Positions 1 through 8,529 of a DNA stretch of 64,000 nt are shown piece by piece. The position numbers were made by a program, and so were the translations under genes. This DNA is from CAYVUM01 sp964619055 (lineage in GTDB: Bacteria; Pseudomonadota; Alphaproteobacteria; Rhodospirillales; Defluviicoccaceae). The stretch spans positions 62,001-126,000 of the forward strand of contig CAZUDB010000001.1 of the NCBI GenBank assembly GCA_964619055.1. Direction: 5' to 3'. The notes under the pieces were generated by a model. That model was not told where the DNA came from and made no database searches. It saw only the letters and a program-made list of their open reading frames with translations. The number at the start of each line of letters is the position of its first letter. Position 1 is the first letter of the stretch.

Positions 1-2
1 GG

Positions 3-74
3 TTGGCACGGCAGCGTGACGGTATCCAGCATTGGCTTGGTGTGCTCGTCGACCTGCGTTGGCGTACGGTATGA
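3..74 (+). CDS. Possible 3' end of a truncated upstream gene
   Basis: An open frame enters from the left edge and stops with TGA at 72-74, giving about 23 residues that end in LGVLVDLRWRTV. The alternating hydrophobic pattern would suit a terminal beta strand. In other XrtA clusters an outer-membrane protein often sits upstream of the ATPase gene, but this tail is too short to identify. A second frame (1-120) is also open, so this call is a guess. Confidence 0.15.
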   Translation: MARQRDGIQHWLGVLVDLRWRTV

Positions 75-120
75 TGGGCGGCGCACAACCTTCGACAGGC
101 TACGCGATATGTCCCGTTGA

Positions 121-708
121 TTGACGGTCGTGTCAAGCCCGATCCAACCGCGCGAAATATTCGCACCTTTCTCACAACTTATGCTATTGTTTCCGCTGAA
201 GTCGGCTGCTTCGCACCATGACCGCAGGACGAGGCCGAGCTAAAAACCGGTTGAGGACTTGCTGTGACGTCACAAAAAGTTTGGTCGCAACGCCGAAGGT
301 GCATGCGTAGAGTTCGATGCGGTTTGCAGTGGCTGATCTGGGGTCAGGGGAGATCCAGACCTGTTAGGGTGCCGTGGGTGCCGGCGAGCTGGGTCGGGAA
401 CGTCCCTCTGGCCACTCATCTGGAATGTTCCACGCGATGCCTTTGGACCAACACACAAGACCTAACGGATTGTTAATGTGGGGCTGCGACGATCGGGACC
501 GTGCCAGTGCCGGCGTGCAGTGCTATTGTCCGGATCGCTGTCGGGCCCGGCGGCTTAACGCCAACGTCACGCCCAAGGCGGCAAGGCGAGTGCAGGGAGC
601 CACGAGCAAGGCCGCCAACGTGTTGCAGGTGTTCTCGAGTGCGCCGTTGCCTTCGTGGCATCACTCCACCGCAACCGGTAACGAAGACTGAACGGAGTAT
701 TATAGGGG
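121..708. other. Non-coding leader upstream of the exosortase module
   Basis: This stretch of nearly 600 bases holds no convincing gene. The open frames within it overlap each other, lack good ribosome binding sites and have Arg/Pro/Cys-rich translations typical of chance frames in GC-rich DNA. It probably carries the promoter of the rightward exosortase operon. A GG-N10-GC arrangement around 249-262 has a good TTGCT half but a poor -24 half, so a sigma-54 promoter is not claimed. Confidence 0.5.
263..274. promoter_or_regulatory. Perfect 12-bp palindrome TGTGACGTCACA, candidate operator
   Basis: The sequence TGTGACGTCACA is a perfect inverted repeat about 430 bases upstream of the exosortase ATPase gene, in DNA without a gene. 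It resembles a CRP-type half-site pair (TGTGA/TCACA), but the gap is 2 bp rather than the usual 6 bp, so the binding protein is unknown. It could be chance. Confidence 0.3.
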
Positions 709-1776
709 ATGTACACCGACTTTTACCGGCTCGCAGGCTTCCCCTTTCAGTTGACGCCCGATCACCGGTTTTTCTTCGGCAGCCGTCCGCACCGTAAGGC
801 CATTGCCTATTTGACCTATGGCTTGAGTAAAGGTGAGGGGTTCATTGTGGTGACGGGTGAAGTAGGTGCCGGCAAAACCACAATGATCGACTATCTGATG
901 ACGACACTTGTGGGCAAGAATATCGTCACGGCCCGCATCGTCACCACCCAAATTCTCGCCGACGACTTGATTCGTCTGGTCGCCACCGGCTTTGGGCTCG
1001 ACGCGTCGGCGACAAACAAGGCCACGCTGCTGACGGAAATCGATCGCTTTCTGGTCGCCAACTACGACTCAGGCAACCGCGCCCTGCTGATCATCGATGA
1101 AGTCCAGAGCTTGAGCAGCCCCGCGCTGGAAGAGTTGCGGATGCTCTCCAACTTCGGAATGGGCGCCAAGCCGGTGCTCCAAATCTGCCTCGTGGGCCAA
1201 CCGGAGTTTCGCCGAACGCTGGCGAGCGAGCAGCTAGAGCAGTTGCGTCAGCGCATCATCGCGTCGCACCATCTGTTCGCCCTCGATCCCGAAGAAACGC
1301 GCGGCTACATCGAACATCGCCTGCGCTGTGTCGGTTGGGCCAACGACCCACACATCGACGACAACGCGTTCGCTCTGATCTACGAAGAAACGAAAGGCAT
1401 TCCCCGTCGTATCAATAACTTATGCGATCGCCTGATGCTGTTCGGCTATCTTGAGGAAAAACATGTCCTGCTGGCCGACGACGTGGCCGAGGTCGTGGCC
1501 GACCTTCACAGCGAATTGATCGGCAGCACGATCGAAGCGGACGATATCACACCTGTCATGTCGCCGGCCCCAACAGCCAGCGCAGAGGGCTCACCGAAGC
1601 TATCATCTCCCACAAATGGGAATGGTGAGGACGTGGATGCTCTTCACGCCCGCCTAACGGAGTTAGAGACCCTGTTGGCATCGGCCGTGGCCATCAATCG
1701 GCCCCAGTCGCGGGCGGATGTTTCAGCGACGTCGGCGGATGCAAGCGCCAAAACCTCCTCACGCCTTGGCGATTAA
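709..1776 (+). CDS. XrtA/PEP-CTERM system-associated ATPase
   Basis: AAA-type ATPase of 355 aa, of the family that accompanies exosortase A loci and is related to ExeA-like ATPases. Walker A is GEVGAGKT at about 50-57 and Walker B is LLIIDE at about 126-131. The N-terminus (MYTDFYRLAGFPFQLTPD) is characteristic of the family. The C-terminal 80 residues are low complexity with a short possible coiled coil. The ATG at 709 has GGAG at 694-697. It leads the module: deacetylase, FemAB protein, exosortase and amidotransferase follow on the same strand. Its exact role is not established; involvement in exopolysaccharide export or assembly is inferred from context. Confidence 0.9.
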   Translation: MYTDFYRLAGFPFQLTPDHRFFFGSRPHRKAIAYLTYGLSKGEGFIVVTGEVGAGKTTMIDYLMTTLVGKNIVTARIVTTQILADDLIRLVATGFGLDASATNKATLLTEIDRFLVANYDSGNRALLIIDEVQSLSSPALEELRMLSNFGMGAKPVLQICLVGQPEFRRTLASEQLEQLRQRIIASHHLFALDPEETRGYIEHRLRCVGWANDPHIDDNAFALIYEETKGIPRRINNLCDRLMLFGYLEEKHVLLADDVAEVVADLHSELIGSTIEADDITPVMSPAPTASAEGSPKLSSPTNGNGEDVDALHARLTELETLLASAVAINRPQSRADVSATSADASAKTSSRLGD

Positions 1777-1797
1777 CGAAAGCGAGCGGCTTTGTCC

Positions 1798-2829
1798 ATG
1801 ACAACAGCATCCACGTTGGCGGCGGGCAACCGCCCCTCAACGACCCGGAACGACGCCGGGCAAGCTGAGGGACCTCGGCCCACGCAGGCCGCACCCTGGG
1901 ACGGCAACACGGCCGAAACTCCAACCGTAGGCTCGGACATCCTTAACGCAATGACAGTAGACGTTGAGGATTACTTTCAGGTCTCTGCCCTCTCCGGCCG
2001 GGTGAGCCGGGCGGACTGGGATGGAATGGAATGTCGGGTTGAGCGAAACACGGACGCCGTCCTCACCATGTTCTCGGATTATGGGGTCCGGGCGACATTT
2101 TTCACGCTTGGCTGGGTTGCGGAGCGCCATCCAGCTCTTATTCGGCGGATTGTCGACGCGGGCCACGAATTGGCCAGCCACGGGATGGAACACGTCCGGG
2201 TCAACGCCCAGACGCCCGAGCAATTTCGTGGCGACATCAAGCGCGCCCGTAGGCTCTTGGAAGATACGGGCGGCTGCCCGGTGATCGGCTATCGCGCCGC
2301 CAGCTTCTCCATCAATCAAAACACGCCATGGGCTTTTCGCATCTTGGCCGGAGCCGGGTACCGCTACAGTTCCAGCATCTATCCGATCCGCCACGACCAT
2401 TATGGGATGCCAGAGGCGCCGCGGTTCGCCCACGACCGGTCCGACGGCGAAGGCGACGGCGCAGCCCTACTGGAAATTCCGATCACGACGGTCGTTGTTG
2501 CTGGTCGCACCATTCCAGCGGGTGGCGGCGGCTACTTCCGGCTGTTGCCCGGAGCGGCCTCTCGCTGGGCGCTGCGGCGGGTTCACACCAAGGATCGACA
2601 AAACTGCGTCTTCTATTTTCACCCCTGGGAGATCGATCCGGGCCAGCCGCGCGTTCACGGGCTCACCCTGAGAACGCAGTTTCGCCACTACACCAACCTG
2701 CAACGGATGGAGCGGAAGCTTCGCCGCTTGCTCCAGGAATTCCGATGGGATCGCATGGATCGGGTGTTTCTGCCGGGAGCAGTCCCCGTGGCAGATCCTT
2801 CCGCTCGCGGTGCTGGAGGTCCGTCATGA
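1798..2829 (+). CDS. XrtA-associated polysaccharide deacetylase (NodB fold)
   Basis: Carbohydrate esterase family 4 protein of 343 aa, predicted to remove acetyl groups from the exopolysaccharide made with the exosortase system. NodB motifs are visible: TVDVED (about 53-58, catalytic and metal Asp), SHGMEH (metal His at about 128 and 132), YRAASFS (about 165-171) and FYFHPWE (His at about 275). The first 50 residues are a poorly conserved Thr/Pro-rich stretch. An in-frame TTG at 1792 is possible, but the ATG at 1798 is preferred. Its end overlaps the next gene by ATGA, implying translational coupling. Confidence 0.9.
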   Translation: MTTASTLAAGNRPSTTRNDAGQAEGPRPTQAAPWDGNTAETPTVGSDILNAMTVDVEDYFQVSALSGRVSRADWDGMECRVERNTDAVLTMFSDYGVRATFFTLGWVAERHPALIRRIVDAGHELASHGMEHVRVNAQTPEQFRGDIKRARRLLEDTGGCPVIGYRAASFSINQNTPWAFRILAGAGYRYSSSIYPIRHDHYGMPEAPRFAHDRSDGEGDGAALLEIPITTVVVAGRTIPAGGGGYFRLLPGAASRWALRRVHTKDRQNCVFYFHPWEIDPGQPRVHGLTLRTQFRHYTNLQRMERKLRRLLQEFRWDRMDRVFLPGAVPVADPSARGAGGPS

Positions 2830-3986
2830 CGAGCGACCAATCGACGCTGCGTCATCCGATCGAACGCGTCGATGCGGCCAACACGCCGCACGCCGCCTCG
2901 GCGGTTCCGGCGGGCGACAACAACGCCACCACGCTATCGCTCGTCAATCGCTCCCAAGCGGTCAGGGTAAGAGTGTTGGACGACACGACGGTCGCACGCT
3001 GGGATGCATTTGTTGATGGCTGTTCTGAAGCCACGTTCTGCCACCGCGCCGGCTGGCGCCGCGTAATCGAGGACAGCTTCGGTCACAGCTGCCACTTCCT
3101 ATTTGCGGAACGCGATGACGTTGTATGCGGGGTGTTGCCGCTGGTCCATCTCAACACCCGTTTTTTTGGACACGCTCTCGTCTCTACCGGGTTTTGCGTC
3201 TACGGCGGGCCGGTGGCTACCGATCATGAGGCTCGCGCGGCGTTAGACGATACGGCCCTTCAGCTGGCCAGATCACTGGCGGTGGACCGGCTGGAATACC
3301 GCCATCTCCATCAGCCAGAGACCACCCGCCCCTGTCAGTCGGACCTTTATGTCACGTTTCGGAAGGGGATCGACCCCGATCCGGATCGGAACTTGGCGGC
3401 TATTCCGCGCAAGCAGCGTGCCATGGTGCGCAAAGGTCTGAAGGCTGGATTAGTGGCGGAACAGGACCCCGATCCGAACCGTTTTTTCACGATCTATGCC
3501 GAAAGTGTGCGCAATCACGGCACACCCGTGTTCGCCAAGAGGTTTTTCGCCTCACTGATGTGCGTTTTTGGCGACTCATGCCGCGTGTCAACAGTGATTG
3601 CCGGCGGACGGGCGGTCGCGAGCGTCATGACGTTCTATTTTCGCGATGAAGTGATGCCATACTACGGTGGGGGCCTGGACACTGCCCGTGACGTGGCGGC
3701 CTTCGATTTCATGTACTGGGACGTTATGCGCCGCGCCAGCGAGGACGGATACAAGATGTTTGATTACGGGCGCAGCAAGCGCGGCACGGGGTCATTCTCC
3801 TTTAAGAAGCATTGGGGTTTTGAAGCACAACCCCTATTCTATGAATTCGAGCTGTTTCGCGGTACAACGATTCCGGAGATTAATCCGCTCAATCCGAAGT
3901 ATCGCCTGTACATTGCGGCCTGGAAGCGGTTGCCCGTACGCGTTGCCACGCTCGTGGGCCCACATTTGGCCCGCCAGCTCGGCTAA
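2826..3986 (+). CDS. FemAB-like acyltransferase of the XrtA/PEP-CTERM system
   Basis: This 386-aa protein belongs to the GNAT/FemAB superfamily subgroup found in exosortase A loci. FemAB-type enzymes transfer aminoacyl groups from tRNA; the substrate in this subgroup is unknown. Characteristic segments are RKGIDPDPDRNLAAIPRKQR and a C-terminal DYGRSKRGTGSFSFKKHWGF. The ATG at 2826 overlaps the deacetylase stop (ATGA) and is chosen over longer upstream frames that lie antisense or out of frame in that gene. The TIGR03087-type glycosyltransferase often found next to this gene elsewhere is absent here. Confidence 0.88.
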   Translation: MTSDQSTLRHPIERVDAANTPHAASAVPAGDNNATTLSLVNRSQAVRVRVLDDTTVARWDAFVDGCSEATFCHRAGWRRVIEDSFGHSCHFLFAERDDVVCGVLPLVHLNTRFFGHALVSTGFCVYGGPVATDHEARAALDDTALQLARSLAVDRLEYRHLHQPETTRPCQSDLYVTFRKGIDPDPDRNLAAIPRKQRAMVRKGLKAGLVAEQDPDPNRFFTIYAESVRNHGTPVFAKRFFASLMCVFGDSCRVSTVIAGGRAVASVMTFYFRDEVMPYYGGGLDTARDVAAFDFMYWDVMRRASEDGYKMFDYGRSKRGTGSFSFKKHWGFEAQPLFYEFELFRGTTIPEINPLNPKYRLYIAAWKRLPVRVATLVGPHLARQLG

Positions 3987-4002
3987 CAGGGGGAGACACG
4001 AC

Positions 4003-5688
4003 ATGGCTTTCGAAAACCGAACGTCAATCGTGCGCAAGGACTACACGGATGCGGGTGGGGCTGATGTCGTCGACCGGCCATCAGCTGAGGTGGACCCGCC
4101 GCCGCTTACCCCGGTCGAACCGCAGCCCGATGAAGCGCTTCGACCCGCGCCGGAGTTTCGCCCACCCTGGACCACAGCTCTGGTCGCCGCCGGCGGCTGC
4201 CTGGTTCTCCTCTTACTCTTGTTTCATCAAACCGCCTGGAGCATGGTGAATACCTGGATGTCCTCAGGCTCCTACGGGCACGCGTTTCTAATCGTACCGC
4301 TGTCCGCGTACCTGATCTGGCGTCGCCGCTTCGTTGTCGAGCCAGTGATGCCGATGCCGATGTATGTGGGGCTGATCCCCCTTGCGGCCGCTTGTTTAGC
4401 GTGGACGATTGGCGATCTCGCCGGGCTTCAATTCGTTAAGCAATTTGCATTGGTCGGGATGGTCCCCGCCATACTTCTTACAGTCCTTGGTTGGGAGGTG
4501 GTCCGACGACTGGCCTTCCCCTTGTTTTTCTTAATTTTTGCGGTGCCGTTCGGCGATTTCCTAATTGCGCCGCTCCAGGACCTGACTGCCGTTTTCTCAG
4601 TGCGCATGCTCCAGTGGGCGGGCGTGCCGGTCTACATCGATGGGCTCCTCATCCACATTCCGACGGGAAGCTTCATCGTCGCCGAAGCCTGTGCAGGTGT
4701 CCGGTATCTGGTGGTCATGGGTCCGCTTGGCTTCCTGGGGGCGCACCTGTTCTACAACAGCTGGTGGCGCCGAGCGCTATTCATCACACTCGCCTTCGCG
4801 ATCCCTATAGTTGCCAACGGTATTCGCGCCTTTGGGATCGTTTACATCGCCTACGTGACCGATCACGAATACGCTGTCGGCGTCGACCACCTTGTCTATG
4901 GCGGGATATTCCTTGGCTTCGTCACCCTGCTCGTACTCGCCATCGGTATGAGCTTCCGGGAGCCGCGGCCGGCGATCCCTGATCACCGAATCGTTGACTG
5001 GACAGGCGTCCCGGACGCTCCGGCGGGCACGGGCAGCAGAGTCGTTGCGGCGGCTTTGACGGCCATCGTCGTCTTGGCCGCAGCACCAGTTTACAGCCGG
5101 CATGCTGATACCGTCGCTCCGGCGCCGGCCATTACAGCCGATGAGCCCGAGGTTGCAGGTTGGGCCGCCGCAGATCCGCTTCAGCCCCTTTGGACTCCAA
5201 AGTTCAATGGAACAGACGCCGACGTCCACGCGTCCTACGCTTCCGGCACGGATCGGGTCGACGTTTACGTGGCCTATTATAGGCAGCAACGGCAGCACGC
5301 CGAAGTAACGAACACGATGAATCTGTTGTGGCCGGACCGATGGTCGCGCATTCAGGGCGGCCGAGCCACTGTCGTGATCGACGGCGAGCCCTTGAGCGTC
5401 CAGATGGCGCGCATCAGCGAGCGCGGACGTCATCGCCTCGTCTACTGGTGGTATTGGGTCGACGACCGGTACACGGCCGAGCGCATCCCCGCCAAGGTCC
5501 TGGAATTGCGCAGCAAGCTGTTTGGGAACGTCGACGCTGCGGCAACTGTCGCCGTGTCCACGCCCTATGACGACAACGTTAAGGAAGCAGCAGCGAGGCT
5601 CGCCCGCTTCGTTAACGATTTCAAAGGCCAGGCCCGGTATTTGGAAACCCTCGCGGACCCCAGCCCCGGCGCTGCGCGGGCGCCGTAG
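4003..5688 (+). CDS. xrtA: Exosortase A with C-terminal EpsI domain
   Basis: Polytopic inner-membrane cysteine protease/transpeptidase of 561 aa. It is thought to cleave PEP-CTERM sorting signals so that substrates can be passed to the cell surface or exopolysaccharide. The catalytic triad of the family is visible: Cys230 in AEACAG, Arg275 in NGIRAFG and His296 in DHLVYGG. About eight membrane segments span residues 58-320. From about 345 onward the protein is an EpsI-like periplasmic domain containing YVAYYRQQ and YWWYWVDDR. Start ATG 4003 follows AGGGGGAG; a longer upstream frame runs through femAB and is rejected. Candidate substrates lie at 44670-45398 and 45969-46772. Confidence 0.93.
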   Translation: MAFENRTSIVRKDYTDAGGADVVDRPSAEVDPPPLTPVEPQPDEALRPAPEFRPPWTTALVAAGGCLVLLLLLFHQTAWSMVNTWMSSGSYGHAFLIVPLSAYLIWRRRFVVEPVMPMPMYVGLIPLAAACLAWTIGDLAGLQFVKQFALVGMVPAILLTVLGWEVVRRLAFPLFFLIFAVPFGDFLIAPLQDLTAVFSVRMLQWAGVPVYIDGLLIHIPTGSFIVAEACAGVRYLVVMGPLGFLGAHLFYNSWWRRALFITLAFAIPIVANGIRAFGIVYIAYVTDHEYAVGVDHLVYGGIFLGFVTLLVLAIGMSFREPRPAIPDHRIVDWTGVPDAPAGTGSRVVAAALTAIVVLAAAPVYSRHADTVAPAPAITADEPEVAGWAAADPLQPLWTPKFNGTDADVHASYASGTDRVDVYVAYYRQQRQHAEVTNTMNLLWPDRWSRIQGGRATVVIDGEPLSVQMARISERGRHRLVYWWYWVDDRYTAERIPAKVLELRSKLFGNVDAAATVAVSTPYDDNVKEAAARLARFVNDFKGQARYLETLADPSPGAARAP

Positions 5689-5747
5689 CGATCGCCCTAC
5701 CGCTCGCGCGATCACGGGCCGACCAAAGCCTTAAGGAGACTACCGCC

Positions 5748-7691
5748 ATGTGCGGACTCGTCGGCATGTTCGACAGCGCAGGCCGCCGTCCCGTTGAACG
5801 GGACTTGCTGACGCGCATGAACAACTCCCAAGCCCATCGCGGCCCAGATGATCACGGTTTGTTCGTGGCGCCCGGCATCGGCCTTGGCCATCGCCGCCTA
5901 TCAATCATCGATCTGGCGGGAGGGCACCAGCCGCTCTTCAATGAGGATCAATCGGTCGCCGTGGTGTTCAACGGGGAAATCTACAACTTTGCCGACTTGG
6001 CGGACGAGTTGGCGGCCCTTGGCCACACCTTTAGAACGCGCTCCGACACGGAAGTCATCGTTCATGCCTGGGAAGAATGGGGCGAAGCAAGCGTGGAGCG
6101 TTTTCGTGGCATGTTCGCGTTTGCGCTCTGGGATGCCAACTGCGAGACCCTGTTCTTGGCCCGCGACCGCCTTGGTATCAAGCCGTTATACTATTCCGTC
6201 CTCGGTGACGGGTTGGTCCTGTTCGGCTCGGAGCTTAAATCACTGTTGTTCCACCCGGATCTGCCGCGCCGCATCGATGCGCGGGCCGTCGAGGAGTATT
6301 TTGCCTACGGCTACGTTCCAGACCCCAGGACCATTTACGCTGATGTGGCCAAGTTGGCCCCGGGCCACACTCTGGTACTGCACCGCGGAGAAGCACAGGC
6401 AGCGCCACGTCAATATTGGGATGTCTCTTTCGCGGCCGACAGCAGCATGTCCGAAGAGGAGGCTTGCGAAGGCCTCATCGAGCATCTGCGCGAGGCGGTT
6501 CGCATCCGGCTAATCTCGGAGGTGCCGCTCGGCGCTTTCCTTTCGGGCGGTGTCGATTCAAGTGGCGTGGTCGCAATGATGGGGGGGCTTATGGACTCCC
6601 CAGTTAACACCTGCTCGATCTCTTTCGGCGAATCCGAGTATGACGAGTCCCGCTTTGCTCAGATCGTGGCAGATCGCTATGGCACGAATCACAGCGTCCG
6701 CCGGGTCGATCCGTCCGCCTTCGATCTCGTCGACCGCTTGATCGGCTTCTACGACGAGCCGTTCGCCGATAGCTCCGCCATCCCCACCTATCGGGTTTGC
6801 GGCCTCGGTCGAGAACGAGTCACGGTGGCCTTGTCGGGCGACGGAGGAGATGAGCTGTTCACCGGGTACCGTCGGTATCGCTGGCACCACTACGAAGAAG
6901 GTGTCCGCCGTCTGCTACCGCAACCGATCCGCGGCCCATTGTTCGGCCTGCTTGGGAGTGCCTATCCGAAGCTGGACTGGGCACCGAAGCCGCTGCGCGC
7001 CAAGTCCACCCTGCAGGCGCTGGCCCGCAGCTCGGTGGACGGCTATTTCCACAGTGTCTCGATTTTGGCAGACGACATCCGCCGCACCCTGTTCGGTGCA
7101 TCCTTTAAACGCGAGCTGCAAGGCTATCGGGCCGTGGAGGTGCTTGAGGGTGTAATGCGGTCAGCCCCCGCCGAGCACCACCTGCAAAGGGTCCAGTATG
7201 CAGACATCAAGACCTACTTGTGCGGAGATATTTTGACCAAGGTCGACCGTGCCAGCATGGCCCACGCCCTCGAGGTTCGCGTGCCGTTGCTGGACCACAA
7301 GCTCGTGGAGTGGGCGGCACGCGTCCCGGTCGATTTAAAGCTGAAGGGCAATGAGGCAAAGTACATCATGAAAAAGGCCTTGGAGCCCTTCGTGCCACAC
7401 GACGTCATGTACCGCGAAAAGATGGGCTTTGCCGTGCCGCTGACAACGTGGTTCCGGGGACCGTTGAAGGAACGCGTGCGCTCAACGTTGAAGGGGCCGA
7501 CCCTGGCCGAGACGGGTATTTTCGATCAGCGAACCCTGGCGCGATTGTTTGACGAGCACACTGCCGGTCTTCGCGATCACAGTGCCGCCATCTGGGCTCT
7601 GGTCATGTTCGAGTCGTTCTTACGACAGGTCCACGAAGGCTCACCGACAATAACGGTCGAAGACCGAATTCCCGCTGCTTTGACCGCGTAG
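5748..7691 (+). CDS. XrtA-associated glutamine amidotransferase (asparagine synthase-like)
   Basis: Class II glutamine amidotransferase of 647 aa, similar to AsnB. Cys2 (MCGLVGMFD) is the N-terminal nucleophile of the glutaminase domain (about 1-210). The synthetase domain carries the PP-loop LSGGVDSSG at about 265-273 and a second ATP-binding stretch ALSGDGGDELF. In exosortase loci this subfamily is thought to amidate a sugar or peptide of the exopolysaccharide rather than make free asparagine. AAGGAG lies about 10 bp before the ATG. It is 59 bp downstream of xrtA and closes the module. Confidence 0.9.
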   Translation: MCGLVGMFDSAGRRPVERDLLTRMNNSQAHRGPDDHGLFVAPGIGLGHRRLSIIDLAGGHQPLFNEDQSVAVVFNGEIYNFADLADELAALGHTFRTRSDTEVIVHAWEEWGEASVERFRGMFAFALWDANCETLFLARDRLGIKPLYYSVLGDGLVLFGSELKSLLFHPDLPRRIDARAVEEYFAYGYVPDPRTIYADVAKLAPGHTLVLHRGEAQAAPRQYWDVSFAADSSMSEEEACEGLIEHLREAVRIRLISEVPLGAFLSGGVDSSGVVAMMGGLMDSPVNTCSISFGESEYDESRFAQIVADRYGTNHSVRRVDPSAFDLVDRLIGFYDEPFADSSAIPTYRVCGLGRERVTVALSGDGGDELFTGYRRYRWHHYEEGVRRLLPQPIRGPLFGLLGSAYPKLDWAPKPLRAKSTLQALARSSVDGYFHSVSILADDIRRTLFGASFKRELQGYRAVEVLEGVMRSAPAEHHLQRVQYADIKTYLCGDILTKVDRASMAHALEVRVPLLDHKLVEWAARVPVDLKLKGNEAKYIMKKALEPFVPHDVMYREKMGFAVPLTTWFRGPLKERVRSTLKGPTLAETGIFDQRTLARLFDEHTAGLRDHSAAIWALVMFESFLRQVHEGSPTITVEDRIPAALTA

Positions 7692-7841
7692 GCGAGAACG
7701 CCGTCGATGGGCAACTCCGTTGATCGCCGCGGTGCTGCCATGGACCTCGCGATCGTTGTCCACGGCTCAAGCCTTTGGTACCGTTCCGCGCCGTAGCAGC
7801 TGGTCGCGTTTTAGGCGGCGGACGGACGGGGAGATTTGGTC

Positions 7842-8225
7842 ATGCAATCAAGACTACTGGCAGCGGCCGTTGCCGGTGCGTTACTCATAGGCGCACCTGC
7901 CGCTTCGGCGCTGGCACCGGACGATTTCAAGCTGACCACAACCGGCAGCTTGTATCGGGTGTGCTCGGCGGACATCACAGACCCGCTTTATGCGGAAGGA
8001 CGCCAAGCCTGCTACGGGTTTCTTTTTGGCGCGGGTCTTTTCTACTACGAAGCCGTGAAGGCTGAAAAAATCAAGAAAGTCGTATGCCCGAATGAGAACA
8101 TCACGCGAGAGTCGGTGCGCGTGGCGTTTGTTGATTGGGCGGCGCGAAATCGCGACAAGATGGCGGAAAGCCCGATTGACGGGTTGGTTCGCTCGGCGGC
8201 CGCCCGCTGGCCGTGCAATCCATAG
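7842..8225 (+). CDS. Secreted Rap1a/Tai-family small protein
   Basis: Small exported protein of 127 aa. A Sec signal peptide ends at about ASALA. The mature part carries the family layout of four cysteines: RVCSAD, QACYGFLFG, VVCPNE and a terminal WPCNP. The Rap1a/Tai domain includes immunity proteins against type VI amidase effectors, but many members are orphans, and no type VI gene is visible nearby. The ATG at 7842 is chosen over a TTG two codons upstream because it begins a good signal peptide. It precedes a small lipoprotein gene by 40 bp, probably co-transcribed. Confidence 0.75.
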   Translation: MQSRLLAAAVAGALLIGAPAASALAPDDFKLTTTGSLYRVCSADITDPLYAEGRQACYGFLFGAGLFYYEAVKAEKIKKVVCPNENITRESVRVAFVDWAARNRDKMAESPIDGLVRSAAARWPCNP

Positions 8226-8265
8226 GGCCAGGTTGCTGCAACGGTTGGATCGAAGGGACAATAGG

Positions 8266-8493
8266 ATGAATGCAATCTCTTCCCGTCACAGCCTTTGGCT
8301 TGTGGCCGTGGTCCTCGTGATGGGGCTCGCCGTTTCCGCCTGTGGCAATACGGGCAAAAGAACATTCCAGGGCGCAGCCGTCGGTGCGGCGGCTGGGGCG
8401 ACGGCTGGCATGTTCGACGGTGATGTGGGCGAAAGCGCCGCCAAGGGTGCTGCGTCCGGCGCCGCGGCGGGGTTTGTGAGCAGCTTGTTTTAG
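8266..8493 (+). CDS. Small glycine-zipper lipoprotein
   Basis: Predicted outer-membrane or periplasmic lipoprotein of 75 aa. A signal peptide with a lipobox-like VSAC (Cys at about 26) is followed by a Gly/Ala-rich repeat (GAAVGAAAGATAG and GAASGAAAG) of the glycine-zipper type. Such proteins are common in envelope maintenance, but no specific function can be assigned. AGGATG gives the start at 8266. It is convergent with the DUF4091 gene, 36 bp away. Confidence 0.7.
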   Translation: MNAISSRHSLWLVAVVLVMGLAVSACGNTGKRTFQGAAVGAAAGATAGMFDGDVGESAAKGAASGAAAGFVSSLF

Positions 8494-8529
8494 AGCATCC
8501 CAAGCCCTGCGGGAACCAAGTAGCGGCGG

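Noticed and set aside
374..691. Open frame of 105 codons upstream of the exosortase ATPase
   Set aside because: No ribosome site, overlapping alternative frames on both strands and an Arg/Cys/Pro-rich translation point to a chance frame.
4777..5715. Long antisense frame (312 codons) opposite xrtA
   Set aside because: It is fully antisense to a gene with clear catalytic motifs and has no family resemblance. It is a GC-rich shadow frame.
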